From assembly GCF_900111735.1 (NCBI RefSeq), contig NZ_FOHW01000002.1:240781-304780 (forward strand): DNA of 64,000 bases. Direction: 5' to 3'. This DNA comes from Pseudomonas graminis (GTDB lineage Bacteria > Pseudomonadota > Gammaproteobacteria > Pseudomonadales > Pseudomonadaceae). The notes beneath the pieces were generated by a model. It made no database searches. It was given only the letters and a program-made list of their open reading frames with translations, and was not told the origin of the DNA. The translations under genes and the position numbers were made by a program. The stretch's first letter is position 1. Every line of letters begins with the position of its first letter. Positions 1 through 15,282 of the stretch are shown here, piece by piece.

Positions 1-1
1 C

Positions 2-262
2 CTCAAGGGACTGCCGCTGTCCGAGTTGCGCGCTTTCGTTGAAGGCGACAGTAACCAGCAGCGCGGCGAATGCGTTGTGCTGGTGGCGGGCTGGAGTGAG
101 CCCGAAGGCGAAGATGTGATTGGCGCCGAGGCGCGGCGTGTGCTGGATCTGCTGCTGGAAGAAATGCCCCTCAAGCGTGCCGCTGCACTGGCAGCAGAGA
201 TCACCGGCGTACGCAAGAACCTGCTTTATCAGGTGGCGCTGGATAAACAGAAAGGCGTGTGA
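2..262 (+). CDS. rsmI: 16S rRNA (cytidine-1402-2'-O)-methyltransferase RsmI, 3' end only
   Basis: The window opens inside this gene. The visible 86 codons match the C-terminal part of the RsmI/YraL family. They include the stretch LKGLPLSELRAFVEGD, a V-L-V-A-G strand and the final helix-turn-helix-like segment with LKRAAALAAEITGVRKNLLYQ. RsmI uses S-adenosylmethionine to 2'-O-methylate C1402 in the decoding centre of 16S rRNA, and acts in the cytoplasm. The tetrapyrrole-methylase catalytic domain lies upstream of the window. The gene sits directly before the RNase P RNA gene and the dcw cluster, which is its usual place in pseudomonads. Only the extent of the gene is uncertain. Confidence 0.85.
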   Translation, partial: LKGLPLSELRAFVEGDSNQQRGECVVLVAGWSEPEGEDVIGAEARRVLDLLLEEMPLKRAAALAAEITGVRKNLLYQVALDKQKGV

Positions 263-348
263 CGGGATGTCGCGGGCAGCTCTGCAAATGGCGGGAGAGC
301 CGATTAAAGCTTGTTCTTGAGCCGTCCTCCCATTAACCTTGGCGGCGG

Positions 349-703
349 AGAGTCGATTGGACAGTCGCTGCCTTTCATTGTTCTGCAATGAAGGGGGGAG
401 GAAAGTCCGGGCTCCATAGGGCGGAGTGCCAGGTAACGCCTGGGGGGCGTGAGCCTACGGAAAGTGCCACAGAAAATAACCGCCTAAGCACTTCGGTGCC
501 GGTAAGGGTGAAAAGGTGCGGTAAGAGCGCACCGCACGTCTGGCAACAGTTCGTGGCTAGGTAAACCCCACTCGGAGCAAGACCAAATAGGGTTCCAAGG
601 CGTGGCCCGCGCTGGAACCGGGTAGGTTGCTAAAGATGTCCAGTGATGGCCATCGTAGAGGAATGACTGTCCTCGACAGAACCCGGCTTACAGATCGACT
701 CTC
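349..703 (+). ncRNA. rnpB: RNase P RNA (M1 RNA), type A
   Basis: The 5' and 3' ends pair with each other (GAGTCGAT at 350-357 with ATCGACTC at 694-701), forming helix P1. Conserved core segments follow in order: GAGGAAAGTCCGGGCTCC at 409-426, the ACAGAAAATA segment near 470, GGTAAGGGTGAAAAGGTG near 501, and the 3' AGAGGAATGACTGTCC with GACAGAACCCGGCTTA. This RNA is the catalytic subunit that matures tRNA 5' ends. A weak -35/-10 pair (TTGTTC at 311, TTAACC at 333) precedes it. The ends are estimated from P1 and could be off by a few bases. Confidence 0.95.
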
Positions 704-910
704 CACCTCCTTTTATCCCCCTCGTTTGTACGATTTATCCCCTCCTGTAATACCAAAAAAATCTTAAACCTCACAAATCACTTTAACTTCGAACGCCATC
801 CGTTTGTTCGTCCTGGGAAATATCCGTAGGACCGATCCGAAATCCGCCACATCTCCTTCGTAAGTGCTCCTAAATATCCGTCCTATAAGGGTTTTCCTCG
901 TGAAGTCGCC

Positions 911-974
911 TTGACGGTGTGGTGGGCGCATTCCTATAGTGTGCGCAAGTGGCGGAAAGTGGCGTGAAGTGGGT
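911..974 (+). promoter_or_regulatory. mraZ (dcw) promoter with MraZ-box-like direct repeats
   Basis: A -35 box TTGACG (911-916) and a -10 box TATAGT (935-940) are 18 bp apart. Just downstream are three direct repeats of GTGG[CG]N at 949, 959 and 969, spaced exactly 10 bp. MraZ is known to bind repeated TGGGN boxes at its own promoter and repress the operon. Only the third repeat is a strict TGGGT; the first two read TGGCG. Negative autoregulation of the whole cluster is inferred. The rest of the 310-base gap from 704 to 1013 shows nothing recognisable. Confidence 0.65.
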
Positions 975-1013
975 TTTTTGACCGCAAAAAGATAATATTT
1001 GGAGATCGCGCCT

Positions 1014-1469
1014 GTGTTCCGTGGTGCAAACGCAATCAATCTCGATGCAAAGGGCCGTCTCGCTATGCCGAGCCGGTACCGTGACGAGTTGGATTCGCGT
1101 AGCGCCGGCCAGATGATCGTCACCATTGATACCGTCGACCCGTGCTTGTGCATCTATCCGCTTCCCGAGTGGGAGCTGATTGAGGCCAAGTTGCGTGAGC
1201 TCGCCACATTCCGTGAAGAAAACCGTCGCCTGCAGCGGCTGTTGATCGGTAACGCAGTGGATCTGGAGCTGGACGGCAGCGGGCGTTTCCTGGTGCCGCC
1301 ACGTTTGCGTGAATACGCCAACCTCGATAAGCGAGTGATGCTGGTAGGCCAGCTCAACAAGTTTCAACTGTGGGATGAGGACGCCTGGAACGCACTTGCT
1401 GATGCGGACCTGGCGGCCATTCAAAAACCGGGTGCGATGCCCGATGAACTGCGTGATTTGATCCTGTGA
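1014..1469 (+). CDS. mraZ: Transcriptional regulator MraZ
   Basis: This 151-residue protein has two SpoVT/AbrB-like MraZ repeats. The first begins [22 protein letters not shown] and the second carries [19 protein letters not shown]. Both hold the family DxKGR or DxxGRxxxP pattern. MraZ is a DNA-binding repressor of the dcw operon. The GTG at 1014 is chosen because GGAG lies 9 bases upstream and the family starts MFRG; an in-frame TTG at 999 would add five residues. The gene overlaps the rsmH start by four bases (GTGA), so the two are probably translationally coupled. Confidence 0.93.
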   Translation: MFRGANAINLDAKGRLAMPSRYRDELDSRSAGQMIVTIDTVDPCLCIYPLPEWELIEAKLRELATFREENRRLQRLLIGNAVDLELDGSGRFLVPPRLREYANLDKRVMLVGQLNKFQLWDEDAWNALADADLAAIQKPGAMPDELRDLIL

Positions 1470-2409
1470 CTACGAATAGCGGCTTTACCCACATCACCGT
1501 ACTGCTCGAAGAAGCCGTCGAGGCTCTCGCGGTGCGCGCCGATGGCTGCTATCTGGATGGCACATTTGGTCGTGGCGGACATAGCCGCCTTATATTGCAG
1601 AACCTGGGTCCGGAGGGTCGGCTGCTCGGATTCGATAAAGATCCCCAAGCGATTGCCACCGGGCAAACGCTGGCGGCCGAAGACGGCCGCTTTGTCATTG
1701 TGCAGCGCAGCTTTGCTGAACTGGGCGCAGAGGCTCAAGAGCGTGGGTTGGCGGGCAAGGTCAGCGGCATTCTTCTGGATCTCGGTGTGTCGTCGCCACA
1801 ACTGGACGACCCCGAGCGCGGTTTCAGCTTCATGAACGATGGCCCCCTCGACATGCGCATGGACCCGTTCCGCGGCGTCAGCGCAGCCGAGTTCGTCAAT
1901 ACCGCGCCCGCCGAAGAAATCGCCCGCGTTTTCAAAGAATACGGCGAAGAGCGTTTCTCCCGCCGGATGGCAGGTGCCGTCGTGGCCCGTCGCGAGACTC
2001 AACCGTTCGAGCGCACCGGTGATCTGGCCGAAGTGCTGAAAGTCGCCAACCCGGCGTGGGAGAAGGGCAAGAACCCTGCGACCCGCGCGTTCCAGGGCCT
2101 GCGCATTCACGTCAACAACGAACTGGGCGATCTGGAAGCGGGCCTCGACGCTGCACTGGAAGCGCTTGAAGTGGGCGGCCGTCTGGTGGTCATCAGCTTC
2201 CACTCCCTGGAAGACCGCATCGTCAAATTGTTCATGCGCAAGCTGGTCAAGGGCGAAGCCGATAACCTGCCGCGCAACCTGCCGATCCGTCATCAGGCGT
2301 TCGAGCCGCGTATCAAGCTGATCGGCAAGGCACAGTTCGCCTCCGATGATGAAACCCGCGCCAATCCCCGTTCGCGCAGCGCCGTCATGCGCGTTGCGGA
2401 GAAACTCCG

Positions 2410-2413
<4 letters not shown>
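1466..2413 (+). CDS. rsmH: 16S rRNA (cytosine-1402-N4)-methyltransferase
   Basis: This 315-residue protein is of normal length for RsmH (MraW). The SAM-binding start [18 protein letters not shown] is near residues 27-44. The motifs [28 protein letters not shown] and [14 protein letters not shown] follow in order. It N4-methylates C1402 of 16S rRNA, the same nucleotide whose ribose is methylated by RsmI encoded at the left edge of the window. The GTG start overlaps the mraZ stop, and the stop overlaps the ftsL ATG (ATGA). Confidence 0.96.
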
Positions 2414-4447
<2,034 letters not shown>

Positions 4448-4448
<1 letters not shown>

Positions 4449-5911
4449 TGTCTTTGAATTTGAGCAAGCTGTTTGCACAGTGCAATCGCGACCTGCTGAT
4501 TCGCGAACTGACCCTGGACAGCCGCAAGGTGCGTCCGGGCGATCTGTTTCTGGCGATTCCGGGCCTCAAGGTCGATGGCCGTGAGCACATCACCGACGCC
4601 ATCGCACACGGCGCGGCGGCCATTGCTTATGAAGCCGAAGGCGCCAAAGTACTGCCGATCACCGACATCCCGATGATGCCGGTCAAGGGTCTTGCAGCGC
4701 AGCTGTCCGACCTCGCCGGTCGCTTTTATGGCGACCCGAGCCGCAACCTGAATCTGATCGGCGTGACCGGCACCAACGGCAAAACCAGCGTGACTCAGTT
4801 GGTGGCGCAGGCGCTGGACAAGCTCGGTCAGCACTGCGGCATCATCGGCACGCTGGGCACCGGCTTCTATAGCGAGCTGAAGAGTGGCATTCACACCACG
4901 CCGGATCCGATCTCTGTGCAATCCACCCTGTATGACCTGAAAAGGGCCGGGGCCAAAGCGGTTGCCATGGAAGTCTCGTCCCACGGGCTGGATCAGAGCC
5001 GGGTTACCGCACTGGCCTTCGACGTGGCGGTGATGACCAATCTGTCCCGCGATCATCTCGATTACCACGGCACCATGGAGGCTTACGCTGCCGCCAAGGC
5101 CAAGCTGTTCGCCTGGAATGACCTGCGCTGCCGTGTGGTCAATCTTGACGACGCGTTTGGTCGCCAGCTGGCGGCTGCGCCCCACGCTTCGCGTCTGATT
5201 ACCTACAGCCAGGAAGACAGCAGCGCTTATCTGTTCTGCCGCGATGCGCATTTCGATGACGACGGCGTACGCGCGACCCTGGTAACGCCCCAGGGCAGTC
5301 ATGTGTTGCGCAGCAGCCTGTTGGGTCGTTTCAACTTGAGCAATGTGCTGGCTGCGGTCGGCGCTCTGCTGGGGCTCGACTACCCGCTGGACGACATTTT
5401 GAAAGTGCTGCCGTCGCTGGAAGGCCCTGCTGGCCGGATGCAGCGTCTGGGCGGTGGTTCGCGTCCGCTGGTGGTGGTCGATTACGCACACACCCCTGAC
5501 GCCCTGGAAAAAGTGCTCGCGGCATTGCGCCCACATGCGAAAGGTCAGTTGTCCTGCCTGTTCGGCTGCGGCGGCGATCGCGATCGCGGCAAGCGTCCAT
5601 TGATGGCCGAAGTGGTTGAGCGTTTGGCGGACAAGGTGCTGGTCACCGACGACAACCCGCGCAGCGAAGACCCGGCTCGTATTTTTGATGACATCCGTGG
5701 CGGGTTTAAAGCCGCAGGCGTGGTCGACTTCGTTGCCGGTCGCGGTCAGGCCATCGCCCGGATCATTTCTCAGGCGTCCGCTGCCGATGTGATCGTGCTG
5801 GCGGGGAAGGGCCACGAGGATTACCAGGAAATAAACGGACAGCGTCAGCCGTTTTCCGATCTCGAAGAAGCCACCAAAGCGCTCGACGCCTGGGAGGCCG
5901 CACATGCTTAA
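4448..5911 (+). CDS. murE: UDP-MurNAc-L-Ala-D-Glu:meso-DAP ligase
   Basis: This 487-residue Mur ligase adds meso-diaminopimelate to the stem peptide in the cytoplasm. The ATP-binding P-loop reads GVTGTNGKTS. The central TTPDP and EVSSHGLDQ motifs are present. The C-terminal DNPRSEDP motif is diagnostic of the meso-DAP-specific rather than lysine-specific enzymes. It is coupled by overlap to ftsI upstream and to murF downstream (8-base overlap). Confidence 0.97.
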
Positions 5912-7274
5912 GCCGCTCTCGTTCAGCGAATTGCTCGTGCCGCTCGACGCGCGTCGTGTGGGCGATGACTGCAGTTTCTCCGGCGTCAGCATCGACAGCC
6001 GCGGGATCACTTCAGGCCAGTTGTTCGTGGCGCTGACCGGCCCGCGTTTTGACGGTCACGACTACCTTGAGCAGGTGGCCGCAATAGGCGCAGTCGGCGC
6101 GTTGGTTGAGCGCGAGATCCCGGGCAGTTCACTGCCGCAGTTGATCGTCACCGACACCCGGAAAGCCCTGGCGCAACTGGGCGCGTTGAACCGCAATGCG
6201 TTTATGGACAAGCCGGTCGCTGCAATCACCGGTTCCAGCGGCAAGACCACCGTGAAGGAAATGCTCGCGAGCATCCTGCGCACGCGCGGCCCTGTGTTGG
6301 CGACGCGCGGCAATCTGAACAATGAACTGGGTGTTCCGTTGACCCTGCTTGAGCTGGCACCGGAATTCGATGCTGCTGTCATCGAGCTGGGCGCGTCCCG
6401 TGTGGGCGAGATCGCTTTCACGGTCAGCCTGGCCAAGCCCCATGTCTGTGTCCTGACCAACGCCGGGACGGCCCACGTGGGCGAGTTCGGCGGTCCGGAA
6501 AAGATCGTCGAAGCCAAGGGCGAGATCATCGAAGGCCTGGACGGCCGCGGCGTGGCGGTATTGAACCTCGACGACAAAGCGTTCGATATCTGGGTGGCCC
6601 GCGCCGGCTCGCGCAAAGTCATGAGTTTTGCGCTCAAAAACAGCCGTGCTGACTTCTACGCCAGCGACCTGGGCATTGACGCGCGTGGCTGCCCGGCGTT
6701 CACGCTGAACACCCCGAACGGTTCCGCGCCGGTGCAATTGAACCTGCTGGGCATGCACAACGTCGCCAACGCCTTGGCCGCCGCTGCTGCTGCCCATGCG
6801 CTGGACGTGTCGCTGGCCGGCATCGTCACCGGGCTCAACGATGTCCAGCCGGTCAAAGGCCGCACCGTCGCGCAACTGGCGCCGAACGGCATGCGCGTCA
6901 TTGATGACACCTACAACGCCAACCCCACTTCCGTGGCTGCCGCGACCGACATCCTCACCGGTTTCCCGGGCCGCAAGGTTCTGGTGCTGGGCGATATCGG
7001 CGAACTGGGTGACTGGGCGGAGCAGGGCCATCGCGACGTCGGCGCATACGCAGTCGGCAAGGTCGACGCGCTGTATGCCGTCGGTCCGTTGATGGCCCAT
7101 GCGGTCAAGGCTTTCGGGCAGGATGCCCGCCATTTTGAAACTCAGGCCGAGCTGATCGAAGCGCTCGGCGCCGAGCACGATAAAAACACCACCATTTTGA
7201 TTAAAGGTTCACGCAGCGCTGCGATGGAAAACGTCGTGGCGGCCTTATGCGGAACACGCCTGGAGAAACATTAA
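5904..7274 (+). CDS. murF: UDP-MurNAc-tripeptide:D-Ala-D-Ala ligase
   Basis: This 456-residue Mur ligase adds the D-Ala-D-Ala dipeptide to complete the UDP-MurNAc pentapeptide. The P-loop is [14 protein letters not shown]. The central domain carries [10 protein letters not shown] and [11 protein letters not shown], and the C-terminal domain carries [10 protein letters not shown]. The product feeds MraY, encoded next. The start lies inside the end of murE, and the stop shares one base with the mraY ATG (TAATG). Confidence 0.97.
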   Translation: MLKPLSFSELLVPLDARRVGDDCSFSGVSIDSRGITSGQLFVALTGPRFDGHDYLEQVAAIGAVGALVEREIPGSSLPQLIVTDTRKALAQLGALNRNAFMDKPVAAITGSSGKTTVKEMLASILRTRGPVLATRGNLNNELGVPLTLLELAPEFDAAVIELGASRVGEIAFTVSLAKPHVCVLTNAGTAHVGEFGGPEKIVEAKGEIIEGLDGRGVAVLNLDDKAFDIWVARAGSRKVMSFALKNSRADFYASDLGIDARGCPAFTLNTPNGSAPVQLNLLGMHNVANALAAAAAAHALDVSLAGIVTGLNDVQPVKGRTVAQLAPNGMRVIDDTYNANPTSVAAATDILTGFPGRKVLVLGDIGELGDWAEQGHRDVGAYAVGKVDALYAVGPLMAHAVKAFGQDARHFETQAELIEALGAEHDKNTTILIKGSRSAAMENVVAALCGTRLEKH

Positions 7275-8356
7275 TGCTGCTGCTGCTGGCCGAGTATCTG
7301 CAACAGTTCTACAAAGGCTTCGCGGTCTTTCAGTACCTGACCCTGCGCGGGATCCTTGGCGTGCTCACTGCACTGTCACTTTCCCTGTGTCTGGGCCCGT
7401 GGATGATCCGCGCCCTGCAGAGCAAGCAGATCGGTCAATCCGTGCGCAACGACGGACCCCAATCGCACCTGTCCAAGTCCGGCACGCCGACCATGGGTGG
7501 CGCACTGATTCTTTCTGCAATCGGCATCGCCACCTTGTTGTGGGCTGACCTGAGCAACCGTTATGTGTGGGTCGTGCTGATCGTCACGCTGCTGTTCGGC
7601 GCTATCGGTTGGGTCGACGACTACCGCAAGGTGATCGAGAAGAATTCGCGCGGGCTGCCGAGCCGCTGGAAGTACTTCTGGCAATCGGTGTTCGGCCTGG
7701 GCGCGGCGATCTTCCTTTATATGACTGCGCAATCGCCGGTGGAAACCACGCTGCTGATTCCGATGCTCAAGGACTTCAGCATCCCCCTGGGTATTGGCTT
7801 CGTGGTGCTGACCTACTTCGTGATCGTCGGCTCCAGCAATGCTGTGAACCTCACCGATGGCCTCGACGGCCTGGCGATCATGCCAACGGTAATGGTCGGC
7901 GGCGCGCTGGGGATCTTCTGCTACCTGTCGGGTAACGTGAAATTCGCAGAATACCTGCTGATTCCCTACGTGCCTGGCGCGGGCGAATTGATCGTGTTCT
8001 GCGGCGCGCTGATCGGGGCAGGCCTGGGCTTTCTCTGGTTCAACACCTATCCGGCTCAGGTCTTCATGGGCGACGTCGGTGCGCTGGCACTGGGCGCGGC
8101 ATTGGGCACCATCGCTGTCATCGTCCGTCAGGAAATCGTCCTGTTCATCATGGGCGGCGTCTTCGTAATGGAGACCCTGTCAGTCGTCATTCAGGTCGCA
8201 TCCTTTAAATTAACCGGCCGCCGCGTTTTCCGGATGGCGCCCATCCACCACCACTTTGAACTCAAGGGCTGGCCCGAGCCGCGCGTGATCGTCCGTTTCT
8301 GGATCATCACCGTGATCCTGGTGTTGGTCGGCCTTGCCACGTTGAAACTGAGGTAG
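7274..8356 (+). CDS. mraY: Phospho-MurNAc-pentapeptide translocase
   Basis: This 360-residue integral membrane enzyme has about ten hydrophobic segments. It transfers phospho-MurNAc-pentapeptide to undecaprenyl phosphate, making lipid I on the inner face of the membrane. The catalytic acidic motifs are [19 protein letters not shown] and [11 protein letters not shown], and the conserved histidine loop [13 protein letters not shown] is near the C-terminus. The ATG at 7274 is used because it overlaps the murF stop and gives the family N-terminus [10 protein letters not shown]. Confidence 0.97.
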   Translation: MLLLLAEYLQQFYKGFAVFQYLTLRGILGVLTALSLSLCLGPWMIRALQSKQIGQSVRNDGPQSHLSKSGTPTMGGALILSAIGIATLLWADLSNRYVWVVLIVTLLFGAIGWVDDYRKVIEKNSRGLPSRWKYFWQSVFGLGAAIFLYMTAQSPVETTLLIPMLKDFSIPLGIGFVVLTYFVIVGSSNAVNLTDGLDGLAIMPTVMVGGALGIFCYLSGNVKFAEYLLIPYVPGAGELIVFCGALIGAGLGFLWFNTYPAQVFMGDVGALALGAALGTIAVIVRQEIVLFIMGGVFVMETLSVVIQVASFKLTGRRVFRMAPIHHHFELKGWPEPRVIVRFWIITVILVLVGLATLKLR

Positions 8357-8361
8357 AACGA

Positions 8362-9708
8362 GTGTCACTGATCGCTTCTGACCACTTCCGCATCGTTGTC
8401 GGCCTCGGCAAGAGCGGCATGTCCCTGGTTCGCTTTCTTGCGAACCGGGGTGTGTCGTTTGCTGTCGCCGATACGCGGGAGAATCCGCCAGAACTCGCGA
8501 CCTTGCGCCGTGACTACCCGCAGGTCGACGTGCGCTGTGGTGAGCTGGACGTTGAATTCCTGTGCCGCGCCGATGAGTTGTATGTCAGCCCCGGTCTGGC
8601 CTTGGCGACCCCGGCTTTGCAGGAAGCGGCCATGCGCGGCGTGAAGCTGTCCGGCGATATCGAGCTGTTCGCTCGCAATGCCAAGGCGCCCATCGTTGCC
8701 ATCAGCGGATCGAATGCGAAAAGCACGGTCACCACGCTGGTGGGTGAGATGGCTGCGGCAGCGGGCAAACGTGTCGCCGTCGGCGGCAATCTCGGCACGC
8801 CGGCGCTGGATCTGCTCAGCGATGACGTCGAGCTGTATGTCATGGAGCTGTCGAGCTTCCAGCTGGAAACCACCGATCAGCTCGGCGCTGAAGTGGCAAC
8901 CGTGCTGAACATCAGTGAAGACCACATGGACCGCTACACAGGCCTGCCGGCTTATCACTTGGCCAAGCACCGGATCTTCCGCGGCGCGCGGCAGGTGGTG
9001 GTCAATCGTCAAGACACGCTGACCCGCCCGTTGATCGGCGAAGGCGTGCCGTGCTGGACCTTCGGTCTGAACAAGCCCGACAGGAACGGCTTCGGCTTGC
9101 GCGAAGAGAACGGCGAGAAATATCTGGCCTTCCAGTTCGACAACCTGATGCCGGTCCGCGAGCTGAAAATCCGTGGCGGCCACAATCAGGCCAACGCCCT
9201 GGCTGCGCTGGCACTGGGTCATGCGGCCGGTCTGCCGTTCGACGCCATGCTTGCCAGCCTCAAGACATTTGCCGGTCTGGTTCATCGCTGCCAATGGCTG
9301 CGTGAGCTCAACGGCGTGAACTACTACGACGACTCCAAAGCGACCAACGTCGGTGCCGCGCTGGCAGCGATTGAAGGCCTTGGCGCCGACATCGACGGCA
9401 AGCTGGTGCTGATTGCCGGCGGCGATGGCAAGGGCGCGGATTTCACCCCGCTCAAAGCCCCGGTTGCCGCCCATTGCCGCGCCGTCGTCCTGCTGGGCCG
9501 CGATGCGGATCTGCTTGCTGCGACCTTCGGCGATTCGGTGCCTCTGGTACGCGTCACTACATTGGAAGAAGCCGTGCAACGTGCTGCTGATATCGCACAG
9601 GAAGGGGACGCCGTTTTGCTGTCGCCCGCCTGCGCAAGCCTGGACATGTTCAAGAATTTCGAAGAGCGCGGACAACTGTTCGCCCGGGCCGTGGGGGACT
9701 TGTCATGA
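8362..9708 (+). CDS. murD: UDP-MurNAc-L-Ala:D-Glu ligase
   Basis: This 448-residue enzyme adds D-glutamate to UDP-MurNAc-L-Ala. It has the N-terminal Rossmann motif VVGLGKSGMS. The P-loop is AISGSNAKSTVTTL, the NAKST form rather than the more usual TNGKS. NISEDHMDRY and the C-terminal DDSKATNVGA and SPACASLDMFKNFEERG motifs follow. The start codon is GTG. The stop overlaps the ftsW start by four bases. Confidence 0.96.
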   Translation: MSLIASDHFRIVVGLGKSGMSLVRFLANRGVSFAVADTRENPPELATLRRDYPQVDVRCGELDVEFLCRADELYVSPGLALATPALQEAAMRGVKLSGDIELFARNAKAPIVAISGSNAKSTVTTLVGEMAAAAGKRVAVGGNLGTPALDLLSDDVELYVMELSSFQLETTDQLGAEVATVLNISEDHMDRYTGLPAYHLAKHRIFRGARQVVVNRQDTLTRPLIGEGVPCWTFGLNKPDRNGFGLREENGEKYLAFQFDNLMPVRELKIRGGHNQANALAALALGHAAGLPFDAMLASLKTFAGLVHRCQWLRELNGVNYYDDSKATNVGAALAAIEGLGADIDGKLVLIAGGDGKGADFTPLKAPVAAHCRAVVLLGRDADLLAATFGDSVPLVRVTTLEEAVQRAADIAQEGDAVLLSPACASLDMFKNFEERGQLFARAVGDLS

Positions 9709-10922
9709 TTTTTGGCGTGATCAAGCCGTACCCGTCGCCGATCATCAGCGGCCGTGGCGTTGACGTCGATTTCCCGATGCTCGCCGGCTGCCTCGCGTTG
9801 CTGGGCCTGGGCCTGGTGATGATCACGTCCGCGTCGTCGGAAGTGGCCGCCGTTCAGTCGGGCAATGCGCTGTACATGATGACCCGTCACCTGATCTATC
9901 TGGTGCTCGGCCTGATCGCCTGCGTCGCCACCATGATGGTGCCGGTCGCCACCTGGCAGCGTCTGGGCTGGCTGATGCTGATCGGCGCGTTCGGCCTGCT
10001 GATCGCGGTGATCGTGCCCGGTATCGGGCGTGAGGTGAACGGTTCGATGCGCTGGATCGGCTTCGGCATGTTCAACGTGCAGCCCTCGGAAATCGCCAAA
10101 GTCTTCGTGGTGATCTTCCTGGCCGGTTACCTGATTCGTCGCCAGCAGGAGGTGCGTGAGAGCTGGATGGGCTTCTTCAAGCCGTTCATCGTCTTGCTGC
10201 CCATGGCTGGCTTGCTGCTGATGGAGCCGGACTTTGGCGCCACCGTCGTGATGATGGGCGCGGCGGCTGCGATGCTGTTTCTCGGCGGCGTCGGTCTGTT
10301 TCGTTTCAGCTTGATGGTGGCCTTGGCCGTTGGCGCTGTGTTCGTGCTGGTCCAGGCGCAGCCGTACCGGATGGCGCGTCTGATTACCTTCACCGACCCG
10401 TGGTCCGATCAATTCGGTTCCGGCTACCAGCTGACCCAGGCGCTGATTGCCTTCGGTCGTGGCGAATGGTTCGGCGTCGGCCTCGGCAACAGCGTGCAGA
10501 AGCAGTTCTACCTGCCGGAAGCCCACACCGACTTCGTGTTCTCGGTACTGGCCGAAGAGCTGGGCGTGGTGGGTTCGCTCGCCACGGTCGGGCTGTTCGT
10601 CTTCGTCAGTATCCGTGCGATGTACATCGGCATGTGGGCCGAGCGCGCCAAGCAGTTCTTCGCTGCGTACACCGCGTACGGCCTGGCCTTCCTCTGGATT
10701 GGTCAATTCCTGATCAACATCGGCGTGAACGTGGGTTTGCTGCCGACCAAGGGTCTGACCCTGCCGTTCCTCAGCTACGGCGGCAGCTCGTTGATCATTT
10801 GCTGCGCCAGCCTGGGCCTGTTGCTGCGCATCGAGTGGGAATCGCGCAACAACATGGGCAGTGAAGAAGCCGAGTTTCAGGAAAGCGACTTTGCCGAGGA
10901 GCCGACCCATGGCCGCCGGTAA
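9705..10922 (+). CDS. ftsW: Septal peptidoglycan glycosyltransferase FtsW
   Basis: This 405-residue SEDS-family protein has about ten transmembrane segments. It polymerises lipid II at the division site as the partner of FtsI. Family motifs include GREVNGSMRWIGFG, QPSEIAKVFVVIFLAGYL, the large periplasmic loop with YRMARLITFTDPWSDQFGSGYQ, and the C-terminal PFLSYGGSSL. It overlaps murD by four bases and the translated start of murG by 14. Confidence 0.97.
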   Translation: MIFGVIKPYPSPIISGRGVDVDFPMLAGCLALLGLGLVMITSASSEVAAVQSGNALYMMTRHLIYLVLGLIACVATMMVPVATWQRLGWLMLIGAFGLLIAVIVPGIGREVNGSMRWIGFGMFNVQPSEIAKVFVVIFLAGYLIRRQQEVRESWMGFFKPFIVLLPMAGLLLMEPDFGATVVMMGAAAAMLFLGGVGLFRFSLMVALAVGAVFVLVQAQPYRMARLITFTDPWSDQFGSGYQLTQALIAFGRGEWFGVGLGNSVQKQFYLPEAHTDFVFSVLAEELGVVGSLATVGLFVFVSIRAMYIGMWAERAKQFFAAYTAYGLAFLWIGQFLINIGVNVGLLPTKGLTLPFLSYGGSSLIICCASLGLLLRIEWESRNNMGSEEAEFQESDFAEEPTHGRR

Positions 10923-11974
10923 CGTTTTGATCATGGCGGGCGGCACCGGCGGACACGTGTTCCCGGCGCTGGCGTGCGCCCGTGAGTTCCAGGCCCGCGG
11001 TTACACCGTGCATTGGCTGGGGACGCCCCGTGGGATTGAAAACGAGCTGGTGCCCGCGGCAGGTTTGAAGCTGCACCTGATCAACGTCACCGGTTTGCGT
11101 GGCAAGGGTCGGCTGTCGCTGCTGAAGGCGCCGTTCATGTTGATCAAGGCATTGTTGCAGGCGCGCAAGGTCGTGCGTGAGTTGAAGCCGGTCTGCGTTG
11201 TTGGCTTCGGCGGCTACGTGACAGGCCCTGGCGGTCTGGCGGCGAAACTCGCTGGCGTGCCGCTGATCATCCACGAACAAAACGCCGTCGCGGGCACGGC
11301 CAATCGCAGCCTGGCGTCGTTCGCTGCGCGGGTCTGCGAAGCGTTCCCGCAGACCTTCGCCGCATCGGCCAAGCGCCGTACCACCGGTAACCCGGTACGC
11401 GCCGAGCTGTTTTTCGAGACGCCGCGCCAGACGCTGATCGGTCGCCGGCCTCGTTTGCTGGTGCTGGGCGGAAGCCTGGGCGCCGAGCCGCTGAACAAAT
11501 TGCTGCCGGAAGCCCTGGCGCAAGTGCCTGCCGACATTCGCCCTGAAGTCTTTCATCAGGCCGGCAAGCATCACGATGAAGTGACCGCCGAGCGTTATCG
11601 CGTCGCCGGTGTCGAGGCGCAGGTCGCCCCGTTCATCAAAGACATGGCCCAAGCCTATGGCTGGGCGGATCTGGTGGTCTGCCGCGCAGGTGCGTTGACC
11701 GTCAGTGAACTGGCTGCCGCCGGGCTGCCGTCGTTGCTGGTGCCTTTGCCCCACGCGATCGACGATCACCAGTCGCGCAACGCCGAATATCTGGCTCGCG
11801 AGGGCGCTGCCTTCGTCATGCCGCAAGCGACAACTGGCGCCGCCGAGATGGCCGCTCGCCTGAAAGAGGTTTTGATGCAACCCGAACAATTGAACCGCAT
11901 GGCCGTCACGGCTCGCCAACTGGCCAAGCCTGATGCCACCAACACCGTCGTCGATATCTGCCTGGAGGTGGCCC

Positions 11975-11982
<8 letters not shown>
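10909..11982 (+). CDS. murG: UDP-GlcNAc:lipid I N-acetylglucosaminyltransferase
   Basis: This 357-residue GT-B glycosyltransferase converts lipid I to lipid II at the inner membrane surface. The N-terminal donor loop [13 protein letters not shown], the [11 protein letters not shown] motif, [14 protein letters not shown] and the C-terminal [16 protein letters not shown] segment are present. The ATG at 10909 is preferred to an upstream in-frame GTG at 10861: it has a GAGGA ribosome binding site and gives the family N-terminus. The gene overlaps murC by eight bases. Confidence 0.96.
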
Positions 11983-14391
<2,409 letters not shown>

Positions 14392-14394
14392 ATC

Positions 14395-15267
14395 ATGCAC
14401 GGCGCAACGGTTCGTCATCAGCAATCCGCCACCGGCCGCAACAAGCCGGTGCCGCGGGGTGCCAGCCGCATGGTCGCCAAGGAGCCCATGTCGTCGCGCA
14501 TGTCGCGACCGAACTTTGGTTTCCTGCGCAGCCTGATGTGGCCTGTGCTGTTGGTTGTGTTCGGTTTCGGTACGTATGAAGCCGCCCAGCGCTTGCTGCC
14601 TTACGCCGACCGGCCGATCTCGCGGATCAACGTGCAGGGCGACTTGAGTTACATCAGTCAGCAAGCCGTGCAGCAGCGAATCGCGCCGTTCGTGGCGACC
14701 AGTTTCTTCAACATTGATCTGGCCGGCATGCGCACCGAGCTTGAGCAAATGCCGTGGATTGCCCACGCCGAGGTCCGCCGCGTCTGGCCGGATCAGGTGG
14801 TGATCCGTCTGGAAGAACAATTACCGGTTGCGCGCTGGGGCGATCAATCCCTGCTGAACAACCAGGGTCAGGCATTCACCCCGCGTGAACTGGCCAACTA
14901 CGAACACCTTCCGCAGTTGTTCGGGCCTCAACGGGCCCAACAGCAGGTGATGCAGCAGTACCAGGTACTGAGCCAGATGTTGCGCCCGTTGGGGTTCTCC
15001 ATCGCTCGCCTGGAACTGCGTGAGCGAGGCAGCTGGTTTCTGACCACCGGCGCAGGCAATGCAGGCCCAGGCCTGGAGCTGCTGCTGGGACGAGGCAATC
15101 TGCTTGAGAAGATGCGCCGCTTTATCGCCATCTACGACAAGACACTGAAAGACCAGATCACGAACATTGCGCGAGTCGACCTTCGTTACAACAACGGCCT
15201 GGCCGTTGGTTGGCGCGAACAGGCAGCAGCGCCAACGACGGACAAACCCGCCGTCGCGAAGAATTGA
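14395..15267 (+). CDS. ftsQ: Cell division protein FtsQ
   Basis: This 290-residue bitopic protein has a long basic cytoplasmic N-terminus, one transmembrane helix near residues 43-61 ([18 protein letters not shown]), and a POTRA domain starting near [26 protein letters not shown] beta domain follows with [19 protein letters not shown]. FtsQ nucleates the FtsQLB complex in the periplasm. Later in-frame starts exist (for example MVAKEP), so the exact N-terminus is uncertain. Confidence 0.94.
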   Translation: MHGATVRHQQSATGRNKPVPRGASRMVAKEPMSSRMSRPNFGFLRSLMWPVLLVVFGFGTYEAAQRLLPYADRPISRINVQGDLSYISQQAVQQRIAPFVATSFFNIDLAGMRTELEQMPWIAHAEVRRVWPDQVVIRLEEQLPVARWGDQSLLNNQGQAFTPRELANYEHLPQLFGPQRAQQQVMQQYQVLSQMLRPLGFSIARLELRERGSWFLTTGAGNAGPGLELLLGRGNLLEKMRRFIAIYDKTLKDQITNIARVDLRYNNGLAVGWREQAAAPTTDKPAVAKN

Positions 15268-15282
15268 TAAGAGGCAGGACCC

